A stretch of 64,000 nucleotides of DNA from Thinopyrum elongatum (lineage: Eukaryota > Streptophyta > Magnoliopsida > Poales > Poaceae). The DNA is taken from assembly GCA_011799875.1 (NCBI GenBank), contig CM022303.1, positions 65,924,171-65,988,170 of the forward strand, written 5' to 3'. Positions 10,955 through 20,837 of the stretch are shown piece after piece; within the stretch, counting starts at the first letter, position 1; the number at the start of each line of letters is the position of its first letter. Under the pieces are notes generated by a model. The model was not told the origin of the DNA and did no database searches. It saw only the letters and a program-made list of their open reading frames with translations. The position numbers and the translations under genes are program-made.

Positions 10955-12937
10955 ATGCCTCATCTGCGGGGCCATGCCCCAGCAGCCGCCATGGCCATTG
11001 CCATCGCCGTCCACCACCTGCTCCTCGCGCTGGCGCTGTTCCCGCTCACGGCGGCGCAGCAGGAGTACCAGGCCAATGGTCAGTCCGACTGCTACGCCAG
11101 CAACGGCAGCTCCGTCCTCGGCTACACCTGCACCAGCAGCTCCAGCTCCCCGGCATGCGCCACCTACGTCGCCTTCCGCTCCGACCTGCCGAGCTACGGC
11201 TCCCCCGTCACCGTCGCCTACCTCCTCAACGCCAGCGCACCCGCCATCGCCGCGGCCAACGACGTGCCCGTCGCCTACCCGGTCCGGAACAACACCCTGC
11301 TCCTCGTCCCCGTCCCCTGCGCCTGCACGGCCGCCGGCCGCTACCAGCACGACGCCGCCTACGCCGTCCAGTTCGGCGACGAGACCTACTTCTCCATCGC
11401 CGACGAGACGTACCAGGGGCTCTCCACCTGCCAGGCGCTCATGGCGCAGAACCCCGTGCGCGACGGCGACATCTACCCCGGCGTCGCGCTCACCGTGCCG
11501 CTCCGCTGCGCGTGCCCGTCCGCCGCGCAGGCCGCGGCCGGGGTCAGGTACCTCGTCACCTACGTCCTCGACTGGGACGACTACGCGTTCACCGTCGCTC
11601 AACGCTTCGGCGCGGACTACCAGGCCCTGCTTCATGCCAACAGCATCACCGACGGCACCACCGTGTACCCGTTCACCACCATGCTCGTTCCGCTCAAGGA
11701 CCCTCCCACGTCTCAAATAGCGGTAGTCCTGCCGGAGCCTCCGGCACCGCCACCAGCACCGGCATCTGATTTGGTCCCGACGGCCAGTTCCAGTGAATCC
11801 AGCCGGTGGTGGGTCACCGTCGGCGTTGTTGCTGGATGCAGCGTTCTTGCTTTGGGTACCGTGCTCGCTCTCTTCTTGCTATGGCATCGATGCTGCCGGC
11901 ACGGCGACCGAAACACGAAGACCACTCCATGGGTGGCTCCGGCGAAGGGAGCTTTGATGTGGCCGGCGGTGGAGGCAGTGGACGTGCGCGAGGCGGTGTG
12001 GTCGCTGACCGTGTACGACTACGGGGATCTAGAGAGGGCTACATCAGGTTTCTCGGAGGAGCAGCGTATCGGAAACTCGTCGGTCTACCGCGCGGTGATC
12101 TACGGCAGCGATGCGGCCGTGAAGTGCGTGCCAGGCGACGACGTGGGCGCAGAGGCTGAGGTGAACATCCTGGGGCGCCTCAACCACTCGAGCCTCATCC
12201 GCCTGTCGGGCGTCAGCATGCACGGCGGCAACACGTACATGGTGTTCGAGTTCGCCGAGAACGGGGCGCTCGGCGACTGGCTCCACGTCCACGGCGGCGA
12301 GGTGCTCGGGTGGAGCCAGCGCGTGCAGGTGGCGCTGGACGTGGCAGCCGGGCTCAACTACCTGCACAACTACACGGACCCTCCCTACGTGCACACGAAT
12401 CTCAAGAGCAGCAACATCCTCCTCGACGCGTGCTTCCGCGCCAAGCTCTCGAACTTCGGCCTCGCGCGCGCCATCACCGTCGGCGCCGACACCGAGGACG
12501 GCGGCCTGTGGATGACCCGGAACGTGGTGGGCACGCAGGGTTACCTAGCGCCCGAGTACGTGGAGCATGGGCTGGTCGGCACCCAGCTCGACGTGTTCGC
12601 GTTCGGCGTCGTCCTGCTTGAGCTCTTGTCAGGGAAGGAGGCGGCGGTGGCACTGGACGGCTCCGGCGGCCGTGGGAGCGACGGGAAGGTGGTGCTGCTT
12701 TGGGAGGAAGCGGAACAGCTGGGCCGCCTGGGCGAGGGCGACGGCGCCAAGGACGACCTGCTGGACAAGGTGACGGCGTTCATCGACGGCCGGCTGCACG
12801 GGCAGTACCCGTTGGACGTGGCGTTGGCCATGCTCGCGTTGGCGTTGAGGTGCGTGGCTCCGGAGCCCCGGGCGCGGCCGCCCATGGCCAAGGTGCTCCT
12901 TTCGCTCTCGGGGATGTACAGTGCAATTGGACATTAA
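10955..12937 (+). CDS. LysM receptor-like pseudokinase (NFR5/LYK4/LYK5 type)
   Basis: A plasma-membrane receptor-like protein, presumably in perception of chitin or lipo-chitin signals together with a catalytically active CERK1-type partner. Residues are counted from the ATG at 10955. A signal peptide rich in Leu/Ala runs to about residue 34. An ectodomain of three LysM modules follows, with the family's C-x-C pairs at C122/C124 and C185/C187. A Pro-rich linker, one membrane segment (about 285-310) and a kinase-like domain (about 355-655) complete it. Lys390 of the VAVK motif is present. However, the glycine loop reads IGNSSVYRA without the GxGxxG pattern, the HRD motif is H480-T-N, and DFG is N500-F-G. 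These losses fit the non-catalytic LYK4/LYK5/NFR5 branch, whose genes are also intronless, as here. The length of 660 residues fits the family. The in-frame ATG at 10991 has a stronger context (GCCGCCATGG) and would give 648 residues with an intact signal peptide, so it may be the true start. Confidence 0.9.
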   Translation: MPHLRGHAPAAAMAIAIAVHHLLLALALFPLTAAQQEYQANGQSDCYASNGSSVLGYTCTSSSSSPACATYVAFRSDLPSYGSPVTVAYLLNASAPAIAAANDVPVAYPVRNNTLLLVPVPCACTAAGRYQHDAAYAVQFGDETYFSIADETYQGLSTCQALMAQNPVRDGDIYPGVALTVPLRCACPSAAQAAAGVRYLVTYVLDWDDYAFTVAQRFGADYQALLHANSITDGTTVYPFTTMLVPLKDPPTSQIAVVLPEPPAPPPAPASDLVPTASSSESSRWWVTVGVVAGCSVLALGTVLALFLLWHRCCRHGDRNTKTTPWVAPAKGALMWPAVEAVDVREAVWSLTVYDYGDLERATSGFSEEQRIGNSSVYRAVIYGSDAAVKCVPGDDVGAEAEVNILGRLNHSSLIRLSGVSMHGGNTYMVFEFAENGALGDWLHVHGGEVLGWSQRVQVALDVAAGLNYLHNYTDPPYVHTNLKSSNILLDACFRAKLSNFGLARAITVGADTEDGGLWMTRNVVGTQGYLAPEYVEHGLVGTQLDVFAFGVVLLELLSGKEAAVALDGSGGRGSDGKVVLLWEEAEQLGRLGEGDGAKDDLLDKVTAFIDGRLHGQYPLDVALAMLALALRCVAPEPRARPPMAKVLLSLSGMYSAIGH

Positions 12938-13090
12938 AGTGGGACCCTCGGAGCTCCACCTGCTCGGGAACAATAAGTCCACGTTATTACACGGCGTGGT
13001 CACCGTCGGTGTGCTCTCGCCAGCCCACCCAGACGTAGGCATCCTACATATACTTGTATTTCTATCACCATCAAATAAACCTCGATACTT
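12938..13090 (+). other. 3' UTR of the LysM receptor kinase
   Basis: This follows the stop codon directly and contains AATAAA at 13074-13079, a plausible poly(A) signal. A diverged second copy of 12944-13080 lies at 15092-15240, including its own AATAAA. Confidence 0.6.
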
Positions 13091-13329
13091 CATTCTTCAA
13101 CGGGAGCACCTAATTAACTTGCACATCTGGGTGCGTATTCGCGCCAGTTTACACGCTGATAACTTAGCTGGAAGCTTGGTCCACCATCTTGAGTTTGGAA
13201 AAATAAATATGAGATGCAGCTCTTTGCCTCTCGGTAAAAAGGAACTGAAAAATTAGAGTGTTGATGTAAAAAAGAAAAAGAAAAAAAAAGAGTGAAATGA
13301 AAACAATTATTAACGCCACATATGATCGG

Positions 13330-15010
13330 CATGTGAACAACTGAATCGTTTTCTAACAGCGACCCATTTTGTCTGCCCACGTCCGTTTAGGTTGAAATGG
13401 ACAAATGTCACGGCCCAATGTATGGCCTCAAACGCAAATACTGTCGCGTTCGTGTCCGCCACGACCCAATTCCGACGCAAATTTGAGCCGGAATTGCGTC
13501 CAGGCGGACACTGAACGGACGCCCGCGTGTCCTCTCGGTGCCGCCCTTGGGCCCGCATGTCTGCCGTGCAACCACTTCCAACCGGCCCAATTTTATCGCG
13601 GGGCCCGCTGTCAGCCACCCAGCCGCCCCAATGAGCTATTTTTAATGGCTAGCCCATGCACGTGGACCGGCCAGTCCACTTCCAAAGATTTCCACTCTTC
13701 CCCTACCCCTCACGCGCACGACAAGCTTTAGCCCTAGCCGCCCTCGCTTCGTCGATTGCCAGCCAACCATGGGGATGTGGAAGTGGATCCCTGGCAAGTC
13801 GGGGAAGCACGACCATGAAGCGGGGTCATCCTCCGAGTCTTCAGGGCCAAGGAACACCACCGGCTTCTCCATCTCACCGGCCGCCACCCCGCCATGGATG
13901 AGGCCGTACATCAAGGTGGAGATGTGCCAGCGGTTCTGGGACACGGCCACCCCGCTGTCGTGGTCTGATGCGCACCTGCCAAATGGGTGGCATCTCAGCC
14001 CTGATCGGGTGCCCGTGCCGCCCATCCCAGCAAGCGGCCACGCCCAGCTCTTAGAGATCAACTATCAGCGAGCCCTCCTTCCTCCGGACCTCCTCCGTGA
14101 CCGCAGGTACAATATCGACTCGTCTCTCTGGGACCCATGGTTCCGGGATGAGCACGACATGCGGCGGCAAACTTTGTTTGCTAGTCGTGTTGCCAGCCCA
14201 CCCTGTACGTGTGGCTGTGCGCGTGGACATAGCTGCGCACGTTCACCCTCGCTGTCCTCGCCACCACCGCCACCGTCGCTGCCAACCATGGACGCAAAAT
14301 AGGAGGAGGAGCTCATGAGGAAGGTGCTCGAGGACTCCAAGATCGAGTACGATTGCAGCCAGTGGGAGGGCCTTGAGCAGCAACTCGCATTGTCGGGCGC
14401 CGGGGACGTAGCCATCCCGGAGCTAGAGGACGAGGACGGGGTGGTTTTGGAGCCGCATACAGTGCCCTGGGACCTGCCCTTGGAGGGGCAGTCCTAGACG
14501 TGGACGACGAGGATGCCCGTCACGACGAAGTTAGTTTCGGGGCCGGCCGTGTCGGTGGGTGGCAATATGTGGTTACCGTCCCCGACGCGTAAGCAGCCAC
14601 AGGTGCCCCACGTGCCTCAGGCGTCGCCTGCCCCACCTGTGGCAGCCACCGCCCTTTGCCGACCTCACCCAGGACGAGGATGAAGAAGACTAGGACGGCG
14701 GCGACGGCATGAACTAAAGACGGCCAAGACGATGATGACGGCCGATCTAGGGTGTCAGTTTAGTTTTTTTTTAATGTTTTTCTAGTTCAAGCTTAGTTTA
14801 CACGAGTACGATCAGGACCTTCGAATTAATGTAATATATAAGTTCTACTTTAAATTATTTTTTATGTCTTTTTTTTGTTTAAATTCATTTTGATCCGCGG
14901 GTACTGTTTGAAATGCATCGGGCCGTTGGGCGCACGGACGGATGCACGGTCACAAATGGACAATCGTGTCCACCTGCCCTACGCAAACGTACACAAAGCA
15001 TGCAAAAACG
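13330..15010 (+). mobile_element. Probable class II-like element carrying a grass transposon-associated ORF
   Basis: The ends carry partly inverted GC-rich sequence. ACGGCCCAATGTATGGCC and TCAAAC near 13411-13435 correspond in reverse complement to the ATGCATCGGGCCGT region near 14912-14928. Both flanks also have GTCCGT and ACAAATG blocks. The boundaries are approximate and no target duplication was found. The interior holds the broken ORF at 13769-14497. The element lies between the two copies of the LysM kinase 3' UTR. Confidence 0.4.
13769..14497 (+). pseudogene. Grass transposon-associated hypothetical protein, broken
   Basis: The frame opens with ATG at 13769 (MGMWKWIPGKSGKHD) and includes MCQRFWDTATPLSWSDAHLP and ALLPPDLLRDRRYNIDSSLWDPWFRDEHDM. 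These motifs belong to a highly repeated grass protein family of unknown function. The frame ends at 14302. The C-terminal part continues in another frame from about 14315 (MRKVLEDSKIEYDCSQWEGL...), another hallmark of the family. At least one frameshift and a compacted middle region separate the two parts, so the gene is not functional. Family recognition is from memory of grass annotation, and no activity is inferred. Confidence 0.6.
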
Positions 15011-15091
15011 ACAACGTTGGCCGGTAGGAGTTGGCCTAAGAAAGCTGGCAAACACCGGAAACATTGTTGCTCCTCTCATGACTTCAAACTG
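15011..15091. other. Short spacer between the TE edge and the 3' UTR relic
   Basis: Eighty bases with no gene or clear motif. It probably includes the outer edge of the class II-like element. Confidence 0.3.
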
Positions 15092-15240
15092 CGACCGGAT
15101 CTCCACCTATTGTTCTGCTTGGGAACAATAAATCCACATTAGTAGCGCATTTTACAGAGCAGGTCACCGTCGATGTACGCACCCAGACATAGGCGTCCCA
15201 TAGACTTGTATTGCTAGCACCATCATCAATCAAATAAAAC
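15092..15240 (+). pseudogene. Second, diverged copy of the LysM kinase 3' UTR
   Basis: The segment aligns with 12944-13080. Shared landmarks in the same order are CTCCACCT, GGGAACAATAA, TCCAC, GGTCACCGTCG, CCCAGACATAGGC or its variant, ACTTGTATT, CACCATCA and CAAATAAA. Several substitutions and small indels separate the copies. No coding part of a second receptor is visible upstream, where the class II-like element sits. It is best explained as the remnant of an old tandem duplicate. Confidence 0.65.
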
Positions 15241-16199
15241 AAACATCCACAGGTGTGTCTAAAACTCATTCTCAAACGAGAGACGTCAGTATAGTTGTTT
15301 TGCTACTAGCGGCACCTAGATGCTGCAATCGGCCATGAAAAATGCTGCGACAGTTTTGCATGCAAGATGCTGCAACTGGTGTGAGTAAATCCATCCATCA
15401 AAACCAAAAAAAAAAAAAAACGGGTAAATGCCTAACAGAATATCACCCGCCATGGGAGGACTAAATTGAATCCATCCATCAATGGATAGATGATTTATTT
15501 TATTGTTTTGGCTGGGACATCATGAGTGTTGGTCAGAGTCGTCATGATGTAGTCACCGGCAACCTTCATTTGCATTCTTGAAACTTGAACCTTCGATGAT
15601 GCTTGATGTTGATGCGGTTGCTTTATAATATAAAGTGGGGGAAACCGTTTTTCGTGTATTATGGTTTCTATTTTCCATATTATTTACTTGTATACATAGT
15701 CGTTTTGGAGCAACTTACAAATGATTTCATGGTTTTTTTGTCTGATGTGCAATTATGAGCTTTAACCATAGCGAATGACGAGCTATGCCAAATAAGGAGA
15801 CTATGTGCCGCTATAGCTGTCATAGTTAGTATAGCAGTACAAAGTGCAATAGCTAGGGGTTGTAGCTAGGACAGCGGCACAAAGTGCAATAGCTAGCAAT
15901 TTAATTCGTTGGTCTGGACACAGAAGTGCGTTAAGACATGGGATCAGTGCGGCTCAGTTAGCCAGGCATGCTAAAGGTGATCTATTCTGGAATAAGACCA
16001 AACTGGTAGCTGATATCTTAGTACGCGAGAGCTCTACCACGTCTCTGGAACTATGTTAAAACTCCTATGTAACTTACATGATCTCCTTCATATATTTATA
16101 AGAGTTAAAAAAAGATTGACACCATGTTAAATTGCTTTGAAGCTTCCATGTGATTATTAATCTTGTTTTAATATTTGCAAGGTTGCGAGAGATAGATTG
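15241..16199. other. Gene-free stretch with a possible LINE 3' end
   Basis: No supported gene. GCTTTATAATATAAAGTGGGGG at about 15620-15641 resembles the TAATATAAAGCGGGG signature at the 3' end of plant non-LTR elements, but no LINE coding sequence is visible. An A15-type run lies at about 15406-15420, between two copies of ATCCATCCATCAA (about 15390-15402 and 15470-15482). Short TAGCTA-rich repeats lie at 15840-15900. Confidence 0.35.
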
Positions 16200-16201
16200 T
16201 A

Positions 16202-16278
16202 CTCCCTCCGTAAACTAATATAAGAGCATTTAGAACACTACTTCGGTTATATAAACGCTCTTTAGTTTACAGAGGGAG
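16202..16278. mobile_element. Stowaway-type MITE (77 bp)
   Basis: Terminal inverted repeats CTCCCTCCGTAAACTAA and the reverse complement of TTAGTTTACAGAGGGAG enclose a short hairpin body. TA dinucleotides flank it at 16200-16201 and 16279-16280. This is the standard form of Tc1/mariner-derived Stowaway elements of Triticeae. It is non-coding and depends on an external transposase. Confidence 0.93.
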
Positions 16279-18305
16279 TACAAGGCTGAGCAAACAAACA
16301 AAGTCCGATTTTTCTCACCCGAACAGCCACCGTCCAACTAAGCGAAAACAGTGGTATTAACATGCAACAACAGCTAGGAATGACGCAGACGTGCAATCTG
16401 ACAGCTGAAGGATCTGAATACGTGAGGAGCTAAGGCTGCCTGGTTGCAATGTCCCCTAAATATGTAAATTGTAAAAGCAATAGATGTGGATCATGGGAGT
16501 GATTGCTCAAGCTCTTCGTCCAGCAGCCAGAGCTCTGCCCAACTCCCCAACTTCTTTCTATTAATTCTATACCAAACACCTTACTGCCGTTGGATTGCAT
16601 GATCCCAACGTCTCCTAATCCTACAATCTACTACAATGATTTGACCAGAGCAAGTGCCAAACTGTGGTGGGACGATCGTATAAGTACACTCTCAACTGGC
16701 AATAACGTGAGAACTAGTGAATATATAGAACGTGTGATGATACCATGAAGCACTATTTTCTCCTCCAACAACTCAAGTGTGCAGTCATAAGTTGATCTGG
16801 CCTCTCACCAACTAAGATCCACTTTCGCAAAACTGTTCAGATCAAGAAGTAAATGCGAACACTGGAGGGCAAGTACACAAATATTTCAAGCTTTCAAAGG
16901 CCATTATTTCCCCTCATTCTAATCTCGTCAAAAGACATTTCAGTGGTCCTCCGTTTATCGTAGTCCATGACTTCTTCACCAGATACTTTCAGCGTACAGT
17001 CACCTAAAGAATCTTCAATCCTGACCTGCTTATGTATATGACTTGTGTCCTCCGACGTGCGTCTCTCGTAGGTGCTCATCTTCAAGATTACATCTACATA
17101 GCTAGATACATGAGTACTTAAATAGCTTCCCACTGCAGCATCGTACCAAAGTGGAAAAACAAAAGGATGACACCGATTCTTTGTTTATTGGTCAGCATAT
17201 GAATCTTAGACTATTCTGGTATATCATCTATCTAGAACAAGAATATTTAACTATCCTATAGTGAAACCGTCGACAACATCAAGTAAATTTGCCAGCTCCT
17301 GTGATGAACTTCTATCTTCGCAATGTCATGTGTTAATTTTCTATTGACACTTACTTTAGAAACACGGTATTGCACACATTACCAAAACAGGGGGCACACT
17401 CTAATTTGTGAGACAAACAACCAAATACGAGCATGATGAAGTTTCTTGTTCACGTATCGGATACCACGGAAGCAACTAACCATGCTATCTGCACTAGGTA
17501 ACATAAACATGACAAGTGACGCACATGCAATTTCCTAGGAGTGCTATGACTTATGTGATCTTGTGGAACACTCGCTTTCACTTCATTTCTCTCTCGTGCC
17601 ACCTTTCAGGAGGGCATTCACGACTAATGAATTGCAACGACCATATTCAAGAAACAACTTTGCCCTGACTCAACTTAACCATGTTCCTTACATGCTTAAA
17701 AAACCATCATGCATCCTTTCTCATCAGCATCGTGCATAAACCTTCTAGGGCAACATTAGCCAATGATTGTGTAAAGTTATGTCCTACACAAGCCGCTGAC
17801 AAATCATTGGATATTCTAATGAAACTCCATCTACAAGAACAACCAATTCCCAAATCCATCATAATAATTTCATTAAGGTAGCAAAGCAGTGTGCTGACAC
17901 TTCAGAGGCAAGTACCAGAAGAATAGTCCTGTAATACATTTACCAACCGTAGCTAGGTCAGAAAGATCTTTGCGAGTGGATTTGGCTTCCTACACTCAAT
18001 TTACATACAAAAATACGAGATATACACAGAAAACCGAAACCAATTGCACATTTCAAAGGAGTTGTAGATAGCACTGGCAATCAGCATTTACATGATTATG
18101 AGAACAAACTCTTGAACAAAAAGGTACATCGGGACACAACACTTAAAAATAAGATAAATATTCTGATAAGAGAACCACATTAAATCCCAAATACCCACGG
18201 CCAGGCTAAAACACCTCAGACCGAAAAGTTCTCCATTTGATGCATCTTCAAGTAGTCATGGGTGCTAATGCCTAATAGTTTGTATCATCAATTCCATTTC
18301 TAAGA
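16279..18305. other. Unassigned intergenic DNA
   Basis: About 2 kb without a recognisable gene or terminal repeats. A minus-strand frame at 16894-17133 (ending ...VMDYDKRRTTEMSFDEIRMR) has protein-like composition but no recognised family. Part of 17.9-18.3 kb may be the 3' untranslated region of the adjacent minus-strand ankyrin/PGG pseudogene. Confidence 0.4.
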
Positions 18306-19324
18306 CTAGTTCCTTGTATATGTGGCCCAGACAAATATGAATATGATGGGCCAAAATTCCATCAGCAGGTTGCAAATGATTCTCGTTGCCAATATTGCCA
18401 ACGTGCGAATTAGCCCAATTCGAGTACATAATGGTCGTGTCAGAAGAGCCCAGTTCAGCCAAAATTCTATTTTGTTGCATAGAAGAACAAAGGTGCTAAT
18501 GACACAGATAGTGACGGCAGACTTATGAACAACTGACGCTAGCTCCACGTACAATCCTAGTGCAAAAGCTGCGGTGAAACATGTGACCGATGTTCCTCCA
18601 AAATGCAAGGCTACGAGTAAGTAAATTCTGCGACTGTGTGAGTAGTATCCAGAATATGAGACCTACTGTAGCCATCGCAGACAAGATGAAAGATAATGTG
18701 CTGGCTATTATAAATGCATCAAAAGCATAACTCCCAGAAAGTGTAGGCGTGCCTCCATTGGTATGCTCATCGGCTCTGTAACCTCCAGGAAGGGCAAAAG
18801 TAGCACGAAACGTCATAGTTGTAATTAGAACTACAGCAATACACAATGTTTGTATTGAATCTTTCACCTTTGCTAATTCTTCTTTTTCATAATGTTTTAA
18901 CTGGTCATTGTAGTTTTCTTCAAAATGATCCCGGAGACAGCCACCACTCCTAGCACTAACGACTTTAAGTGCAAAGTGTATCCTGGCTTCACTGTTCTGC
19001 AAAAAGAAACAGAAATACGTGAAGCCAAACCACACAAATCTCCATTGCTTTCTTTCGCATCAAGGGCAGTGCTTAAAAATAAACTGGTAGAGTACATTAC
19101 CTGATCATCAAAAAATTCCGAGGGGATCTTATACTGCGACTTATCTAGCAGTTTGCCGTTTCTTATTTGATAAGTTTAAACGTATTTGCCGATTACCTAA
19201 CAAATCACAAAACATTGGAAGACTCCCTGTCTGGATAGCTAGGTGTAGTGCAGTGTTTTCATCATTATCCTGCATATTCAGAATCGATGAGAGCGATCGA
19301 TTTCTGCAAACAAAACTGACTATC
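18306..19324 (-). pseudogene. Ankyrin-repeat/PGG-domain membrane protein, 3' part, broken and split
   Basis: Read right to left, the first segment encodes the end of an ankyrin repeat (ILNMQDNDENTALHLAIQTG near 19290-19230). An exon ending FFDDQ follows, then an intron of about 80 bp (donor side near 19101, acceptor near 19000). The next exon holds the PGG domain: DSIQTLCIAVVLITTMTF and FALPGGYRADEHTNGG, then a hydrophobic stretch (18523-19000). Further membrane segments continue in another frame down to 18306. Family members are plant ankyrin/PGG proteins such as ACD6 relatives, some acting in defence. Frameshifts are seen near 19143 and near 18640. At 19324 the gene is cut by the Sirevirus, so its ankyrin-rich 5' part should lie beyond the right edge of the window. 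Confidence 0.8.
19320..19324. other. Candidate 5-bp target site duplication of the Sirevirus (left)
   Basis: CTATC precedes the LTR start TGTTAGGG. A second CTATC should follow the 3' LTR, which is outside the window, so this cannot be confirmed here. Confidence 0.4.
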
Positions 19325-19649
19325 TGTTAGGGCTTATCTCTTTCTTAAGTGGTTTTGGTGTTTGATGACAATGCATTTGCAGACTAATCATTTGCATTGA
19401 GCTCTTCAGATATTCATTCATTGGCACCTGATGATTTATTACCCTCTGAGCTTAAAGTGAAGACGGTGTAGTTCTCCTTCACTTTTATTTTTGGTAGACT
19501 TGAGTCATAGGAGATACCATACTATCAAGAGGGGGTACGCATCGGAAAGGCTAGGGTGGAATCAACACGTACACATATCTTCTGCACCCCCAGCTCCTTT
19601 CGTCATCTTGAAGGATCCTTTGTTATCGTGGAAGTGGCTTAGGAGAAGA

Positions 19650-20010
19650 GCTAGCGGTAGTACCGCGGCATGGAGTGGTAGTACCGCTCAGAGCTACAGG
19701 CGGTGGTACTGCCCAGGGCATCAGGCGGCAGTACCGCCCCAGTTCTGCGCTAGTACCGCCTTGACTCAAGACGTGCTGATCTCGTGTCGGGTTCAGCGGC
19801 AGTAGCAGCGGCAGTAGGGGCGGTAGTACCGCTCGCAAGCGGTAGTACCGCACCTACCACCGCGGCTAGTGCCGCCCGAGCCCTCTCTCCATTGTCCCCT
19901 CTTCCTCTGCAGCCGCTGCTCGGAGTCACAGCGGTAGTACCACTGTGGCTCGCGGTAGTACCGCCGCGGCCAGCGGTAGTACCGCTCTCTTGAGCGGTAG
20001 TACCACTCGC
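19650..20010. repeat. Array of GCGGTAGTACCGC palindromes in U3
   Basis: About eleven copies, some with one or two changes (for example GCGGCAGTACCGC), are spaced 15-40 bp apart upstream of the TATA box. Such GC-rich palindromes in LTRs are a described feature of Sireviruses. A second cluster in opposite wording (GCGGTACTACCGC) occurs at 45.49-46.06 kb. Confidence 0.85.
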
Positions 20011-20052
20011 TGCGGGCTGAAGATGGGATAACGGTTGGATTGTTTCCTCCAC

Positions 20053-20059
20053 TATAAAA
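20053..20059 (+). promoter_or_regulatory. TATA box of the Sirevirus LTR
   Basis: TATAAAA in CCACTATAAAAGGGGG, placed directly after the palindrome array. It is the likely Pol II promoter of the element, with transcription starting about 30 bp downstream. Confidence 0.6.
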
Positions 20060-20788
20060 GGGGGTTTTCTTCCCCAAGAAGACCTACCTCTTTTCCCCCA
20101 AGCTCCATTGTTGCTCCAAAGCTCATTCTTGCCCGATCTCTCTCCCTAGCCAATCAAACTTGTTGAGTTTCTAGGGTTTGGTTGAGAAGCCCCGGATCTA
20201 CACTTCCACCAAGAGAAATTTGATTCCCTCCACTAATCCCTTGCAGATCTTGTTACTCTTGGGTGTTTGAGCACCCTAGATGGTTGAGGTCACCTCGGAG
20301 CCACATTCCATTGTGGTGAAGCTCCGTGGTATTGTTGGGAGCCTCCAATCAAGTTGTGAAGATTGCCCCAACCTTGTTTGTAAAGGTTCGGTCGCCGCCT
20401 TCAAGGGCACCACTAGTGGAATCACGGCATCTCGCATTGTGTGAGGGCATGAGGAGAATACGGTGGCCCTAGTGGCTTCTTGGGGAGCATTATTCCTCCA
20501 ACCGGTCCAACGGAGACGTACTTCCCCCAAAGGGAAGGAACTTCGGTAACACATCCTCGTCTCCACCGGCTCCACTTGTGGTTATCTCTTTCCTTTACCT
20601 TGTGCAAGCTATTGTTGTATTGTATCCCTTGCTTGCACTTGTTGTTGTTGTTTGCATCATATAGGTTGCTCACCTAGTTGCACATCTAGACAACCTATTT
20701 GTTGCTAAACCTAATTTGTGAAGAAAAGCTAAAAATTGGTAGTTGCCTATTCACCCCCCCTCTAGTCAACCATATCGATCCTTTCAAT

Positions 20789-20800
20789 TGGTATCAGAGC
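20789..20800 (+). other. Primer-binding site (initiator tRNA-Met)
   Basis: TGGTATCAGAGC lies 2 nt after the LTR end. It is the canonical complement of the 3' end of plant initiator tRNA-Met used by copia elements. Confidence 0.93.
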
Positions 20801-20837
20801 CTCTTCTCTTTATTAAGGGTTTCACCACCCGAAGAGT

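Larger units (their letters stand above)
19325..20786 (+). repeat. Sirevirus 5' LTR (1462 bp)
   Basis: It starts TGTTAGGGCTTATC and ends GATCCTTTCA, directly before the primer-binding site. It contains about eleven copies of a GCGGTAGTACCGC-type palindrome between about 19650 and 20010 and a TATA box at 20053-20059. No matching 3' LTR occurs in the window. Confidence 0.85.

Noticed and set aside
10757..11716. Long minus-strand open frame (319 codons) opposite the LysM kinase
   Set aside because: It is the GC-rich antisense of a clear receptor gene, with Val/Gly/Arg-rich low-complexity translation and no domain.
15900..16110. Possible reverse-transcriptase-like tail (frame reading around RHGISAAQLARHAKG)
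   Set aside because: Short, no motif of a known family, and no LINE body upstream.
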